The notes under the pieces were generated by a model. It was not told the origin of the DNA and searched no databases. It worked only from the letters and a program-made list of their open reading frames with translations. This document shows, piece by piece, positions 26,115 through 34,705 of a stretch of 64,000 bases of DNA. The stretch is taken from contig NZ_AAUW01000014.1 in the NCBI RefSeq assembly GCF_000168975.1, positions 46,001 through 110,000 of the forward strand, read 5' to 3'. The position numbers and the translations under genes were made by a program. Within the stretch, counting starts at the first letter, position 1; the number at the start of each line of letters is the position of its first letter. This stretch comes from Roseibium aggregatum IAM 12614 (GTDB lineage: Bacteria; Pseudomonadota; Alphaproteobacteria; Rhizobiales; Stappiaceae).

Positions 26115-26537
26115 TCAGGCGATGCCTTTACGCCCCGCCCGGCGCGCCATACCGAGGGATCGCGGTGCGGTTTCCTCAAAGCCGAACTGGGCGTAAAGCG
26201 CATTTGCCGGTACATCGGCGATCAGGCTGACATAGGTCGACGGCGGAAACGCGCTTTCGATATGGGCGGTCAAGGCTGCCATGATGCGCTTGCCGAGGCC
26301 CTGCCCCTGATAGGCCGGCAAGACGGCGATATCGGTCACCTGGACAAAACAGCCACCGTCACCGATGAGACGGCCCATGCCGATCGCTTCATCACCATCA
26401 TAGAGCATCACGCAATAAAGACTGTTCTTCAGCCCGATTTCCGCGGCTTCCCGGCCGTAGCCGCTCAGTCCGGACTCGACCCGCAGGCGCAGATAGGTAT
26501 CGACATCAGGGGTCTGGATCTTCAGCGTGATTGTCAT
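26115..26537 (-). CDS. GNAT family N-acetyltransferase
   Basis: 140 residues from the ATG at 26537; an upstream ATG at 26561 would add eight residues without a better ribosome site. The acetyl-CoA motif is DIAVLPAYQGQGLGKRIMAAL, and ALYAQFGFEETAPRSLGM is motif B. It resembles small GNATs annotated as acting on amines or aminoglycosides, but the substrate cannot be assigned. Single gene. Confidence 0.85.
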   Translation of the reverse strand: MTITLKIQTPDVDTYLRLRVESGLSGYGREAAEIGLKNSLYCVMLYDGDEAIGMGRLIGDGGCFVQVTDIAVLPAYQGQGLGKRIMAALTAHIESAFPPSTYVSLIADVPANALYAQFGFEETAPRSLGMARRAGRKGIA

Positions 26538-26772
26538 GCAGGGTCCTGGAATCGGCTGCAAAAAGGCGGGAAGGTGACCCTAGCCGATCGCATCACGGCT
26601 CGCCACCTGAATGCTGATACCGAAGCCGGACGAGACGAGTGACCCCGAGTCCTCAGCTTTGCATCCATACTTGGAAACAAAGGATTTCTTGCGTTCCTGC
26701 GGTGTTCTAACCGATAACGGCAGAAGGCTGAAGACATTCGGCCGCGTACCGGAACGAACAGACTGAGCAGCC

Positions 26773-27480
26773 GTGGATTTTTTCAATCTTGAGCCAGCGG
26801 AATGGCAGGCCCTTCTCTTGACCCTCAAGGTCGCTTCTGCCGCTCTTGCCGTTGCGCTGCCGCTTGCCGTTCTGATGGCCTTCGTGCTTGCCCGCTACAG
26901 GTTCACCGGCCATGGGGCTGTCAACGCGCTGGTGCATTTGCCGTTGGTTTTGCCCCCGGTGGTCACGGGCTACGTGCTGCTGCTGACCTTTGGCCGCAAG
27001 GGGCCGGTCGGCTCGTTTCTGGACAGTGTCTTCGGTGTCACCTTCGCCTTCAACTGGACCGGCGCGGCGCTCGCCGCCGGTGTCATGGCCTTCCCGCTGA
27101 TGGTTCGGCCGATCCGCCTTTCCTTTGAAGCCGTGGACCCGAAACTGGAAGAGGCGGCCAAATCGCTCGGTGCTCATCGCCTGACGGCCTTTCTTACGGT
27201 CACCCTGCCTCTTGCGCTGCCGGGCATTCTCGGCGGCGCCATTCTGGGCTTCGCCAAGGCCATGGGAGAATTCGGCGCGACCATCACCTTTGTTTCCAAC
27301 ATCCCGGGGGAAACAAGAACCCTGTCGCTGGCGCTCTACACCGCCACCCAGACCCCGGGTGGAGACCTCGCCGCTTTCCGCCTGACATTGATCGCCGCCT
27401 TCGTCGCCTTCGCAGCGCTGATTGCCTCCGAAGCGCTCGCGCGGCGGCTGCGGGCGCGTATGGGGGGCGGTCATGCTTGA
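26773..27480 (+). CDS. modB: Molybdate ABC transporter permease
   Basis: 235 residues starting at GTG (26773); an in-frame TGA nine bases earlier fixes the start region. It has five to six membrane helices and the binding-protein-dependent permease EAA loop (EEAAKSLGAHRLTAFLTVTLPLALPGILGGAILGFAKAMGEFG), typical of ModB. It imports molybdate with ModC and a periplasmic ModA. modA, which usually precedes modB, is missing here. It overlaps modC by 8 bases. Confidence 0.92.
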   Translation: MDFFNLEPAEWQALLLTLKVASAALAVALPLAVLMAFVLARYRFTGHGAVNALVHLPLVLPPVVTGYVLLLTFGRKGPVGSFLDSVFGVTFAFNWTGAALAAGVMAFPLMVRPIRLSFEAVDPKLEEAAKSLGAHRLTAFLTVTLPLALPGILGGAILGFAKAMGEFGATITFVSNIPGETRTLSLALYTATQTPGGDLAAFRLTLIAAFVAFAALIASEALARRLRARMGGGHA

Positions 27481-28594
27481 TGTCGACATTAAAGGCCGTG
27501 TCGGCCAGTTGGATCTTGAAGCCCGTTTCGCAAGCGGCGGCGGGGTGACATCGCTTTTCGGCCAGTCGGGCGCCGGCAAGACGACCCTGACCAACATGAT
27601 CGCAGGGCTGATCAAGCCGATCAGCGGTCATATCGCCGTCAATGGGACGACGCTGTTCGACGCACAAAAGGGCATCAACCTGTCGGTTCAGGCACGCAGG
27701 ATCGGTCATGTCTTTCAGGATGCCCGGCTGTTTCCGCATCTGAGCGTCGCCTCGAACCTGACCTATGCCCGCTGGGCCGGCCGCAGGCCAGGCACCCGGG
27801 ACATGGCCGAAGTGGTCGACCTGCTGGGGCTCGGCAACCTTTTGGAGCGCAAACCAGGAACCCTTTCCGGGGGTGAGAAGCAGCGGGTTGCCATCGGCCG
27901 GGCGCTCCTGTCGGACCCGCGGCTGCTGATCATGGACGAGCCGCTGGCCAATCTCGATCAGGCGCGGCGGAACGACATTCTGCCCTATCTGGACCGCCTG
28001 TGCGTGGAGGCGGGGATCCCGATCCTTTATGTCAGCCATTCCATCGAGGAAGTGGCACGCCTGTCCAACACGCTCGTGATCCTGTCGGACGGCCGCACGC
28101 CCGCCTTCGGACCGGTGGCCGACATGCTCGCCAGAACCGACCTTGGCCGGGCCACCGGCCGTCATGAGGCCAGTGCGCTGCTCGAAGGCACGGTCACCAG
28201 ATGCGACCCGGACTGGGGGCTGACCGATGTCGATATCGGCGGAGCCATCCTTCAGATCCCGGATATGGCCGCGGAGCCTGGCGATGCGGTGCGCCTGCGC
28301 ATCCGGGCCAGGGATGTCGCCCTGGCTGTGGTGCCACCGGAAGGCCTGTCCATCCGCAATGCCTTTGGGGCGACGATCCGCAGTATCTCCAGCGAAAACG
28401 GCCCTTATGCGGAAATCCTGTGTTCCGTCAGAGGACAGGTGCTGCGTGCCCGCATTACCCGCGCCTCCGTCGCCGATCTGGATCTCCACACGGGCAAGGA
28501 CGTGACGGTTCTGATCAAGAGCGTTGCCATCGACCGGCGCCAGCGTGCCCCGGCTCTGGCAGATGCCGACACTGGGGGGAACTCCGCTGGATAA
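27473..28594 (+). CDS. modC: Molybdate ABC transporter ATP-binding protein
   Basis: 373 residues from the ATG at 27473, which lies inside the modB stop region with ggggggcgg as ribosome site. Walker A is GQSGAGKTT, signature LSGGEKQRV, Walker B LLIMDEPLANLD, and the H-loop VSHS. The C-terminal 100 residues are a TOBE/MOP domain (NAFGATIRSISSENGPYAEILCSV) that binds molybdate in ModC. Ends 44 bases before dctB. Confidence 0.94.
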   Translation: MLDVDIKGRVGQLDLEARFASGGGVTSLFGQSGAGKTTLTNMIAGLIKPISGHIAVNGTTLFDAQKGINLSVQARRIGHVFQDARLFPHLSVASNLTYARWAGRRPGTRDMAEVVDLLGLGNLLERKPGTLSGGEKQRVAIGRALLSDPRLLIMDEPLANLDQARRNDILPYLDRLCVEAGIPILYVSHSIEEVARLSNTLVILSDGRTPAFGPVADMLARTDLGRATGRHEASALLEGTVTRCDPDWGLTDVDIGGAILQIPDMAAEPGDAVRLRIRARDVALAVVPPEGLSIRNAFGATIRSISSENGPYAEILCSVRGQVLRARITRASVADLDLHTGKDVTVLIKSVAIDRRQRAPALADADTGGNSAG

Positions 28595-28637
28595 GGCCCC
28601 CGCTTCACGCGGCGCACGGCTTGTTTATACTGACGCG

Positions 28638-30434
28638 ATGTTGCGCAAGACCAAGCGCCGGACCTGGCGCAGGCTGAAGATCGGTATCGCGGCGGCGGCA
28701 ATCCTGTCGACGGTCGCCTTGATGTGGCTGACAGGGCTTGCCAGCTTGCGGATCACGCTTGCGGAAGTGGAAACCGGCGCACGGGCCAATCTTGCGGTAC
28801 AGACGGCCGTTCTGGAAAGACTTCTCGACAAGTTCCGCCTGCTCTCGCCGTTGTTGGCGCGAGGCCCGGACATCGGCCAGTTGCTGATGAAAACCGGCAC
28901 GCCGGAAGACCCAGGTATCGCCGCGATTGCTGCCGGCATGTCGGGTGCGGAAGAGATCTGGCTGATGGACCGGCAGGGCAATGTCGTGGTCTCCAGCCAG
29001 GACGGGGTCCCGGCCGGGTCGTTCGGCGGGGCTGAACGGATCGGACAGGCTTTCGAACAGGCCCTGCAAGGCCAGCTTGGCCGGCAGCTGATCCCCGGCA
29101 CGCCCGAGGCGGTCTCGAACTACGTGTTCGCGTCGCCTTTGCGCAAGAATGGCTCCATTGTCGGCGTGCTCGCGGTTCGGGTCTCTCTGGAAGACGTTGA
29201 GCAGGCCTGGGCCCTCAGCAAGGAACCGCTGGTCGCGCTGGATGGCAGCGGCCGGATCGTCGTCACCAATGTTCCGGCATGGCGCGGCAAGCGGATGAAC
29301 GAACTCTCGTTCGGCCGGGATATTGCCGACATGTCGGTGGCAGAGCGCATCGAGGTGCTGCTGCCCGCCACCCACACCCCGGACTATTATCTGCAACTGA
29401 CCGAGAACCTTGCCGTTCTGGGCTGGCAGGTCAGAACCCTGGTGACGGTTGAGGAGGCGCGCCTGCGATCCGGCTGGGCCATGCTTGTCGCGCTGCTGGT
29501 CTGCGTGATCGCCGCCGGCGGTCTCGCCATCCTGATCGTCCGCCGGGAAGAATTCGTGCGCCAGGAACGGCGCAACCGGGCAAGCGCGCTGCGTCTGGAA
29601 CGCCGGGTGCAATCGCGGACAGCGGATCTGCGCCGCACCAATGTCCTGCTGGAACAGGAAGTGCGCGAGCGTGAGCAGGCCGAAGCCGATTTACGCCTCG
29701 CCCAGGCCGAACTCGTGCAGGCCGCCAAGCTGGCAACGCTCGGCCGGATGTCGGCGGCGCTCAGTCACGAATACAATCAGCCTCTGGCGGCCATCCGCTC
29801 CGATGCGGAAGTGGCCGGCATGCTGATCGAGCGGGGACGGGCGGACGAGGCCCTCGGCAATCTTTCGCGGATCGAAGGCATGGTCAGCCGCATGGCCGAA
29901 ATCGCCAAGACGCTGAAGGGCTTCACGCGCAAATCCGGCACTGACATCAAGCCGGTCTCTCTGCGCCAGGTGATCGACGAGGCAACGCTGCTGCTCCAGC
30001 CGCACATCAAGCAGAGCAAGGTGCGCCTCGAGCTGGCTTTGCCGGCAGAGGATATCATCGTCAAGGGCGGGCGCATCCGCCTTGAGCAGGTGGTCATCAA
30101 TCTCCTGTCCAACGCACTGGACGCTGTCAGCGGCAACGCTCTCTCGCTCGCCGGGCCAGAAGTTCGGCTGGAACTGCGGCAGGAGGGCGGAGAAGCGGTG
30201 CTGACGGTCAGCGACAACGGTCCGGGCATAGATGCCGAGGTCCTGCCGCAGATCTTCGACCCGTTCTTTACCACCAAGGATGTCGGCGCCGGGCTCGGGC
30301 TGGGCTTGTCGATTGCCTACAAGATCGTTCATGACTTTTCCGGATCGCTGAAGGCAGCGAATCGCGACGGTGGCGGCGCGGTTTTCACCATGCGCCTGCC
30401 GGTGGCCGACGAGCATGTTCTTGCAGCGGAATGA
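28638..30434 (+). CDS. dctB: Sensor histidine kinase, DctB type
   Basis: 598 residues from the ATG at 28638, which avoids overlap with modC. One membrane helix near the N-terminus, a periplasmic sensor region to about 275, a second helix (278-303), then a coiled coil rich in R/E/Q. The H-box ALSHEYNQPLAA places the phosphorylated His at 377. The catalytic domain shows NLLSNALDAV (N), DNGPGID (G1) and GLGLGLSIAYKI (G2). The organisation matches DctB, the C4-dicarboxylate sensor, and it is followed 16 bases later by a DctD-type regulator. Confidence 0.93.
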   Translation: MLRKTKRRTWRRLKIGIAAAAILSTVALMWLTGLASLRITLAEVETGARANLAVQTAVLERLLDKFRLLSPLLARGPDIGQLLMKTGTPEDPGIAAIAAGMSGAEEIWLMDRQGNVVVSSQDGVPAGSFGGAERIGQAFEQALQGQLGRQLIPGTPEAVSNYVFASPLRKNGSIVGVLAVRVSLEDVEQAWALSKEPLVALDGSGRIVVTNVPAWRGKRMNELSFGRDIADMSVAERIEVLLPATHTPDYYLQLTENLAVLGWQVRTLVTVEEARLRSGWAMLVALLVCVIAAGGLAILIVRREEFVRQERRNRASALRLERRVQSRTADLRRTNVLLEQEVREREQAEADLRLAQAELVQAAKLATLGRMSAALSHEYNQPLAAIRSDAEVAGMLIERGRADEALGNLSRIEGMVSRMAEIAKTLKGFTRKSGTDIKPVSLRQVIDEATLLLQPHIKQSKVRLELALPAEDIIVKGGRIRLEQVVINLLSNALDAVSGNALSLAGPEVRLELRQEGGEAVLTVSDNGPGIDAEVLPQIFDPFFTTKDVGAGLGLGLSIAYKIVHDFSGSLKAANRDGGGAVFTMRLPVADEHVLAAE

Positions 30435-30450
30435 AACGAGATAGACGTTT

Positions 30451-31785
30451 ATGGATCAGGCGACCGTCCTACTGATTGACGATGAAGCGGACCTGCGCGG
30501 CTCCCTGAGCCAGGGGCTGGAATTGTCCGGCCAGGCAGTGTTTGCAACCGGCGAGCCGGACGAAGCTCTGGAGCGGATCAACCGCGGCTTCTACGGCGTC
30601 CTTGTCACCGACATCCGCATGCCCGGCACGGACGGGTTCCAGGTCATGAAACGGGCGTTCGAGATCGATCCCGCCTTGCCCGTGGTCCTGATCACCGGCC
30701 ATGGCGACGTGCCGCTGGCGGTCGAGGCCATGCGCGCCGGTGCTTACGATTTCATGGAAAAACCCTTCTCCGTCTCGCGCCTCGCCTCCGTGGTGGAACG
30801 CGCGCTCGACAAGCGCCGGCTGGTTCTGGAAAACCGCAAGCTGCGCGAGGAACTGGCAGACCGGACAGGCCTGGAAAGCCGTCTTGTGGGGCGCACCTCG
30901 GCCATGGAGCTGCTTCGCCGCAATGTCACGGCCCTGGCGGCAACCGATGCCGATGTGCTGATCCTGGGCGAAACCGGCTCCGGCAAGGAAGTGGTGGCCC
31001 GCGCTCTGCACGATGAAGGCCCCCGCAAGGAAAAGCCTTTCGTTGCGCTCAATTGCGGCGCACTTCCTGCCGAAATCATCGAATCGGAACTCTTCGGCCA
31101 CGAGAAAGGTGCCTTTACAGGCGCCAGCGGACAGCGCATCGGCAAGCTGGAACATGCCCACGGCGGCACCGTGTTTCTGGACGAAATCGAATCCATGCCG
31201 CTGGAGCTGCAGGTCAAGCTCCTGCGCGTGATCGAGACCCGCACCATCGAGCGGCTCGGCTCCAACAAGGCGATCGAACTGGATGTGCGCTTCATAGCCG
31301 CCACCAAGGAGGATCTGGAGGCCGCTGGCAAGGAAGGCCGGTTCCGGCTGGACCTGTTCTACCGGCTCAACGTCGTCAATGTTGCCATACCGCCGCTCCG
31401 GGACCGGCTGGAGGATATCCCCCTCTTGTTCCGTCATCTGGCGGTGGAAGCCCGGGCACGCTACCGGCGTGAGATTCCGGACATCAACGAGGAGTATCTT
31501 GCCGAATTGATGGCACGGGACTGGCCGGGCAATGTCCGCGAATTGCGCAATGTCGCTGACCGGTTCGTGCTCGGTGTCGAACTGGTCAAAGCGCCCAGCA
31601 GTGGTGCCGGATCCACCTTGTTCGATCAGGTCGCGGCCTATGAGCGTGCGCTGATCGTCGCCGAACTCAAGCGCAACGACGGCGCTATCAAGCCGACTTA
31701 CGAGAACCTCGGGCTTTCCCGGAAAGCGCTCTACGAGAAGATGCGCAAATACGGTCTCGGCAAGGAAGAGGCGGCTCTGGGCTGA
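30451..31785 (+). CDS. dctD: Sigma-54-dependent response regulator, DctD type
   Basis: 444 residues. Receiver domain with phospho-acceptor Asp54 (VTDIRMPG) and Lys104 (MEKPF). AAA+ domain with Walker A GETGSGKE (173-180), the GAFTGA loop (220-225) that contacts sigma-54, and R-finger region. The C-terminal Fis-type HTH reads YENLGLSRKALYEKMRKYGL. It should activate dctPQM, whose promoter carries a sigma-54 site and two palindromes. Confidence 0.95.
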   Translation: MDQATVLLIDDEADLRGSLSQGLELSGQAVFATGEPDEALERINRGFYGVLVTDIRMPGTDGFQVMKRAFEIDPALPVVLITGHGDVPLAVEAMRAGAYDFMEKPFSVSRLASVVERALDKRRLVLENRKLREELADRTGLESRLVGRTSAMELLRRNVTALAATDADVLILGETGSGKEVVARALHDEGPRKEKPFVALNCGALPAEIIESELFGHEKGAFTGASGQRIGKLEHAHGGTVFLDEIESMPLELQVKLLRVIETRTIERLGSNKAIELDVRFIAATKEDLEAAGKEGRFRLDLFYRLNVVNVAIPPLRDRLEDIPLLFRHLAVEARARYRREIPDINEEYLAELMARDWPGNVRELRNVADRFVLGVELVKAPSSGAGSTLFDQVAAYERALIVAELKRNDGAIKPTYENLGLSRKALYEKMRKYGLGKEEAALG

Positions 31786-31818
31786 GATTTGCAGTCTGAG
31801 AGTTTCTGGTTGCCTCGA

Positions 31819-31850
31819 TGTCATGCCTGCGAAAGCGGGGACCCGGGAAA
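31819..31850. repeat. Short alphaproteobacterial REP-like fragment
   Basis: gtcatgcctgcgaaagcggg followed by gacccgggaaa is the familiar half-palindromic GTCAT-CCxGCGAAAGCGGG-type intergenic repeat. It marks the boundary between dctD and the AhpD-ECF41 cassette. Confidence 0.5.
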
Positions 31851-31883
31851 CGGCGTGACTGCGGAAAAAAAATTCCATGCCCG

Positions 31884-31910
31884 TGTCACAAACCGGAGCA
31901 AACGATCGTC
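31884..31910 (+). promoter_or_regulatory. ECF41-type promoter
   Basis: TGTCACA (31884-31890), a 16-base spacer, then CGTC (31907-31910). This matches the published ECF41 promoter consensus (TGTCACA, N16, CGTC). It lies 42 bases before the AhpD-like start, upstream of the operon that encodes the ECF41 factor itself, so the system is probably autoregulated. Confidence 0.75.
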
Positions 31911-31952
31911 AACCCAGTGTCACACCCTGAAACTTGAATGGAAGACACGTCA

Positions 31953-32384
31953 ATGACGACCTCGACTGCCATCAATCACTATGAAAATGTCCCCGGTATC
32001 GTGAAGCGTTTTGTCGCCGCCAGCGGCGAGATCGGCAAGGCGGGGCTGGAACCGAAACTGCGCCATCTGATCGACCTGCGCGCCTCGCAGATCAACCAGT
32101 GCGCTTATTGCGTCAAGATGCACACACAGGAAGCGCTCGATGCAGGCGAAACCCAGGAGCGCCTGCAGCGTCTTACGGTCTGGCGGCATGTCGATGACTA
32201 TTCGCCGGCGGAAAAGGCGGCCTTTGCCTGGACGGAAGCCTTGACCAGCCTCAACGTCGACACGAACTATGAGGCCCTGCGCCGCGAATTACGCCGTCAT
32301 TTCGAGGATGCCGAAATCAGCGCGATCACCGCTGCGGTCGCGATGATCAATCTGTGGAACCGGGTGCAGGTATCGAACCACTGA
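31953..32384 (+). CDS. AhpD-like alkylhydroperoxidase / carboxymuconolactone decarboxylase family
   Basis: 143 residues from the ATG at 31953; an ATG at 31938 five codons earlier is possible. The domain core INQCAYCVKMHTQEALDAGE holds the C-x2-C redox pair and the His/Glu relay of AhpD-type peroxidases. The stop is one base before the ECF41 start, so they are co-transcribed. CMD-family oxidoreductases are the standard genomic partners of ECF41 sigma factors. The substrate is unknown. Confidence 0.88.
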   Translation: MTTSTAINHYENVPGIVKRFVAASGEIGKAGLEPKLRHLIDLRASQINQCAYCVKMHTQEALDAGETQERLQRLTVWRHVDDYSPAEKAAFAWTEALTSLNVDTNYEALRRELRRHFEDAEISAITAAVAMINLWNRVQVSNH

Positions 32385-32385
32385 G

Positions 32386-33300
32386 ATGAGTGACGCCCCA
32401 GGCATCGATGTTTTCGAGACGGTCCGCCCGAAGCTGATGGGGCTGGCCTACCGCATGCTCGGCTCCATGGCGGATGCCGAGGATGCGGTTCAGGACACAT
32501 ACCTGAAGTGGCAAACCACGGACCGCGCCGACATCCTGAATCCTGAGGCATTCCTCACCACGGTCTGCACCAATTGTTGCCTGGACACGCTCAAGGCCGC
32601 TCACCGCAAACGGGTCGACTATGTCGGTCCGTGGATCCCCGAGCCGCTGCAGTTCGACAGCGGCTCGGATCCGGAGACCGACCTTGACCGGGCGCAATCC
32701 CTGACGACGGCCTTCCTCCTGCTGCTGGAACGCCTGAGCCCGAAGGAGCGCGCGGCCTACCTGCTGCGCGAGATCTTCGCACAGCCGTATGACGAAGTTG
32801 CCCAGACACTGGGGGTTACCGAACAGGCCTGCCGCCAGCTCGTCTCCCGGGCGAGCCGGCACGTGCAGGGACCTGCCTCCCGTTTCGTTCCCTCGGCCGA
32901 TCATCAGGACCGGATCCTGTCCGCCTTTCTGACGGCGCTTGAGACGGGCTCAACCGATCGCCTGACAGGACTTCTCGCCGAAACCGTACAGCTTCAGTCC
33001 GACGGCGGCGGCAAGGCAACGGCCATGAGCCGCATTCTGGTTGGAGCCGACGAGGTCGCCCGCTATGTCGTTCTCATTCTCGGCCGTCTTTGGGAGCCGT
33101 GCCAGATCGAGATTCTGGATCTGAACGGCACGCGCGGCCTCGTCCTGTTCCACGGCGAAGAGATCGTGACGGCTGTCATGTTCGGTTATGACGCCGATGG
33201 CCGGCTGGAGCACATCTACAACATGCGCAATCCGGACAAGCTGTCGCGCCTGAAGGTAAAGCTGCGTCATGACCGGTCCTCGGGGGCCATCTGGCACTGA
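32386..33300 (+). CDS. ECF41-family RNA polymerase sigma factor with SnoaL-like C-terminus
   Basis: 304 residues: sigma-70 region 2 (about 10-70), region 4 with an HTH (DEVAQTLGVTEQACRQLVSRA), then a C-terminal NTF2/SnoaL-like extension of about 120 residues. ECF41 hallmarks are all visible: WIPEP (83-87) in the linker, DGGGK (206-210) and NPDKL (282-286) in the extension. In studied members the extension controls activity in place of an anti-sigma factor, and none is coded here. It follows the AhpD gene directly. Confidence 0.93.
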   Translation: MSDAPGIDVFETVRPKLMGLAYRMLGSMADAEDAVQDTYLKWQTTDRADILNPEAFLTTVCTNCCLDTLKAAHRKRVDYVGPWIPEPLQFDSGSDPETDLDRAQSLTTAFLLLLERLSPKERAAYLLREIFAQPYDEVAQTLGVTEQACRQLVSRASRHVQGPASRFVPSADHQDRILSAFLTALETGSTDRLTGLLAETVQLQSDGGGKATAMSRILVGADEVARYVVLILGRLWEPCQIEILDLNGTRGLVLFHGEEIVTAVMFGYDADGRLEHIYNMRNPDKLSRLKVKLRHDRSSGAIWH

Positions 33301-33344
33301 TTCTCGGCGCTCAAGATCTCAAAATATGATGTAGCGGGCGGAAA

Positions 33345-33396
33345 ATGTGTCGATTTCGACACATCCGCTTCGATGCCATGTGTCTGACTCGACCCA
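33345..33396 (+). promoter_or_regulatory. Two candidate DctD upstream activator sites
   Basis: atgtgtcgatttcgacacat (33345-33364) is a perfect palindrome. A second, imperfect copy (tgtgtctgactcgaccca, 33379-33396) matches 13 of 18 positions, with centres 33 bases apart. They lie about 90-150 bases upstream of the sigma-54 promoter, the position of tandem DctD sites in rhizobia. Confidence 0.7.
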
Positions 33397-33481
33397 TACT
33401 CGAGTCTTTCGCTGGGTCGGTTTAATTCCTGAAAATTTGATAACCGGCAGAAACCGGCGCTTATTGAGGCGTTGGCAGCGG

Positions 33482-33498
33482 TTGGCACGGAGATTGCT
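33482..33498 (+). promoter_or_regulatory. Sigma-54 promoter of dctPQM
   Basis: TTGGCACG-gaga-TTGCT matches the -24/-12 consensus TTGGCACG-N4-TTGCW exactly. It lies 75 bases before the dctP start. A sigma-54 activator of the DctD type is coded 1.7 kb upstream. Confidence 0.88.
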
Positions 33499-33572
33499 GA
33501 TAGGGAGCCGACCAGCCACCGCGCTGTCCGGCCCGAATGGCCGTCATATTGAAATGTCTGGGAGGACATCCG

Positions 33573-34580
33573 ATGAAAAAATTCGCTCTCGCCGCAGCAA
33601 CTGCGGCGTCCCTGGCCCTGTCCGCAAACGCCTATGCGGCCGATGCTTGCGATGACGGTGAAATCGTCATCAAGTTCAGCCATGTGGTTGCCGCGACCGG
33701 CCACCCGAAAGGCGACGCTGCCACGCTGCTGGCGGAACGCGTCAACGATGAGATGAACGGCAAGGCCTGCATGCAGGTGTTCCCGAACTCTCAGCTCTTT
33801 GACGACGACAAGGTCATGGAGGCTCTGCTGCTCGGCGATGTTCAGCTTGCTGCTCCGTCGCTTTCCAAGTTCGAAGCCTACACGCTGAAATTCCGCCTGT
33901 TCGACCTGCCGTTCCTGTTCCAGGACCTGGACGCTGTCGAGCGCTTCAGCACCGGTGAAAACGGCAAGATGCTGCTGAACTCCATGACCGATTACGGTTT
34001 CCAGGGCCTCGGCTACTGGAGCTCCGGCCTGAAGCAGTTCTCCGCCAACAAGCCGCTGCTGGTTCCGGACGATGCAAAGGGCTTGAAGTTCCGCGTACAG
34101 ACCTCCGACGTGGCCGTTGCCATGATCGAAGCCATGGGCGCCAACGCCCAGAAGCTGGCCTTCAAGGAAGTCTACGGCGCACTGCAGACCGGTGTTGTGG
34201 ACGGTCAGGAAAACTCCTGGTCCAACATCTACACCCAGAAGTTCTTCGAAGTGCAGGACGGTATCACCGAAACCAACCACCAGCTTCTGGCCTACCTGCT
34301 CGTCACCTCCGACGAGTGGCTGAACAGCCTTGATCCGGAAGTCCGTGACCAGTTCCTGACCATCGTGGAAGAAGTCACCGCAACTGCAAACGGCAACGTT
34401 GCAGCCGCAGAAGCCAAGAACCGCCAGAACATCCTGGACGCCGGTTCCACCATTCGTGAGCTGACCCCGGAACAGCGCAAGGCCTGGGTCGATGCCATGA
34501 AGCCGGTTTGGGAAAAGTTTGAAGGCGATATCGGCAAGGACCTGATCGACGCCGCCGTCGCGTCCAACAACGCCAGCTAA
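33573..34580 (+). CDS. dctP: TRAP transporter solute-binding protein
   Basis: 335 residues from the ATG at 33573 (SD gggaggac); upstream in-frame start at 33537 is not supported. Signal peptide ends ANAYAADA. DctP family features: IVIKFSHVVAATGHPKGDAA, FPNSQLFDDDKVMEALLLGDVQLAAPSLSKF, LKFRVQTSDV (substrate Arg), and DGQENSWSNIYTQKF. It binds a C4-dicarboxylate or similar acid in the periplasm and delivers it to DctQM. A GC hairpin follows its stop. Confidence 0.94.
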   Translation: MKKFALAAATAASLALSANAYAADACDDGEIVIKFSHVVAATGHPKGDAATLLAERVNDEMNGKACMQVFPNSQLFDDDKVMEALLLGDVQLAAPSLSKFEAYTLKFRLFDLPFLFQDLDAVERFSTGENGKMLLNSMTDYGFQGLGYWSSGLKQFSANKPLLVPDDAKGLKFRVQTSDVAVAMIEAMGANAQKLAFKEVYGALQTGVVDGQENSWSNIYTQKFFEVQDGITETNHQLLAYLLVTSDEWLNSLDPEVRDQFLTIVEEVTATANGNVAAAEAKNRQNILDAGSTIRELTPEQRKAWVDAMKPVWEKFEGDIGKDLIDAAVASNNAS

Positions 34581-34602
34581 GGCTGACCTGACCTGACACC
34601 TG

Positions 34603-34627
34603 GAAGGGCCGGACTGTCCGGCCCTTC
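34603..34627 (+). terminator. Intra-operon attenuator hairpin between dctP and dctQ
   Basis: gaagggccgga-ctg-tccggcccttc, perfect 11-base arms. It lies 22 bases after the dctP stop, with no T-tract. Such stems commonly raise the level of the binding-protein mRNA relative to the permease genes. Confidence 0.6.
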
Positions 34628-34705
34628 TGCCAAGGTCCTGCGACCGGCCGCGCAACCATGCCGGCGGCCACGCTGATAACCAAGAGGCCAATTCGGGGGA
34701 AACGC

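Noticed and set aside
26580..26772. A possible decayed end of modA upstream of modB (a FLAFLR-like stretch followed after a frame change by a GRRLKTFGRVPE-like stretch).
   Set aside because: Too short, split over two frames with stops nearby, and no upstream modA sequence. The similarity could be chance.
30469..31878. 469-codon minus-strand open frame over dctD.
   Set aside because: It is the shadow of the dctD gene in GC-rich DNA; dctD has all its family motifs.
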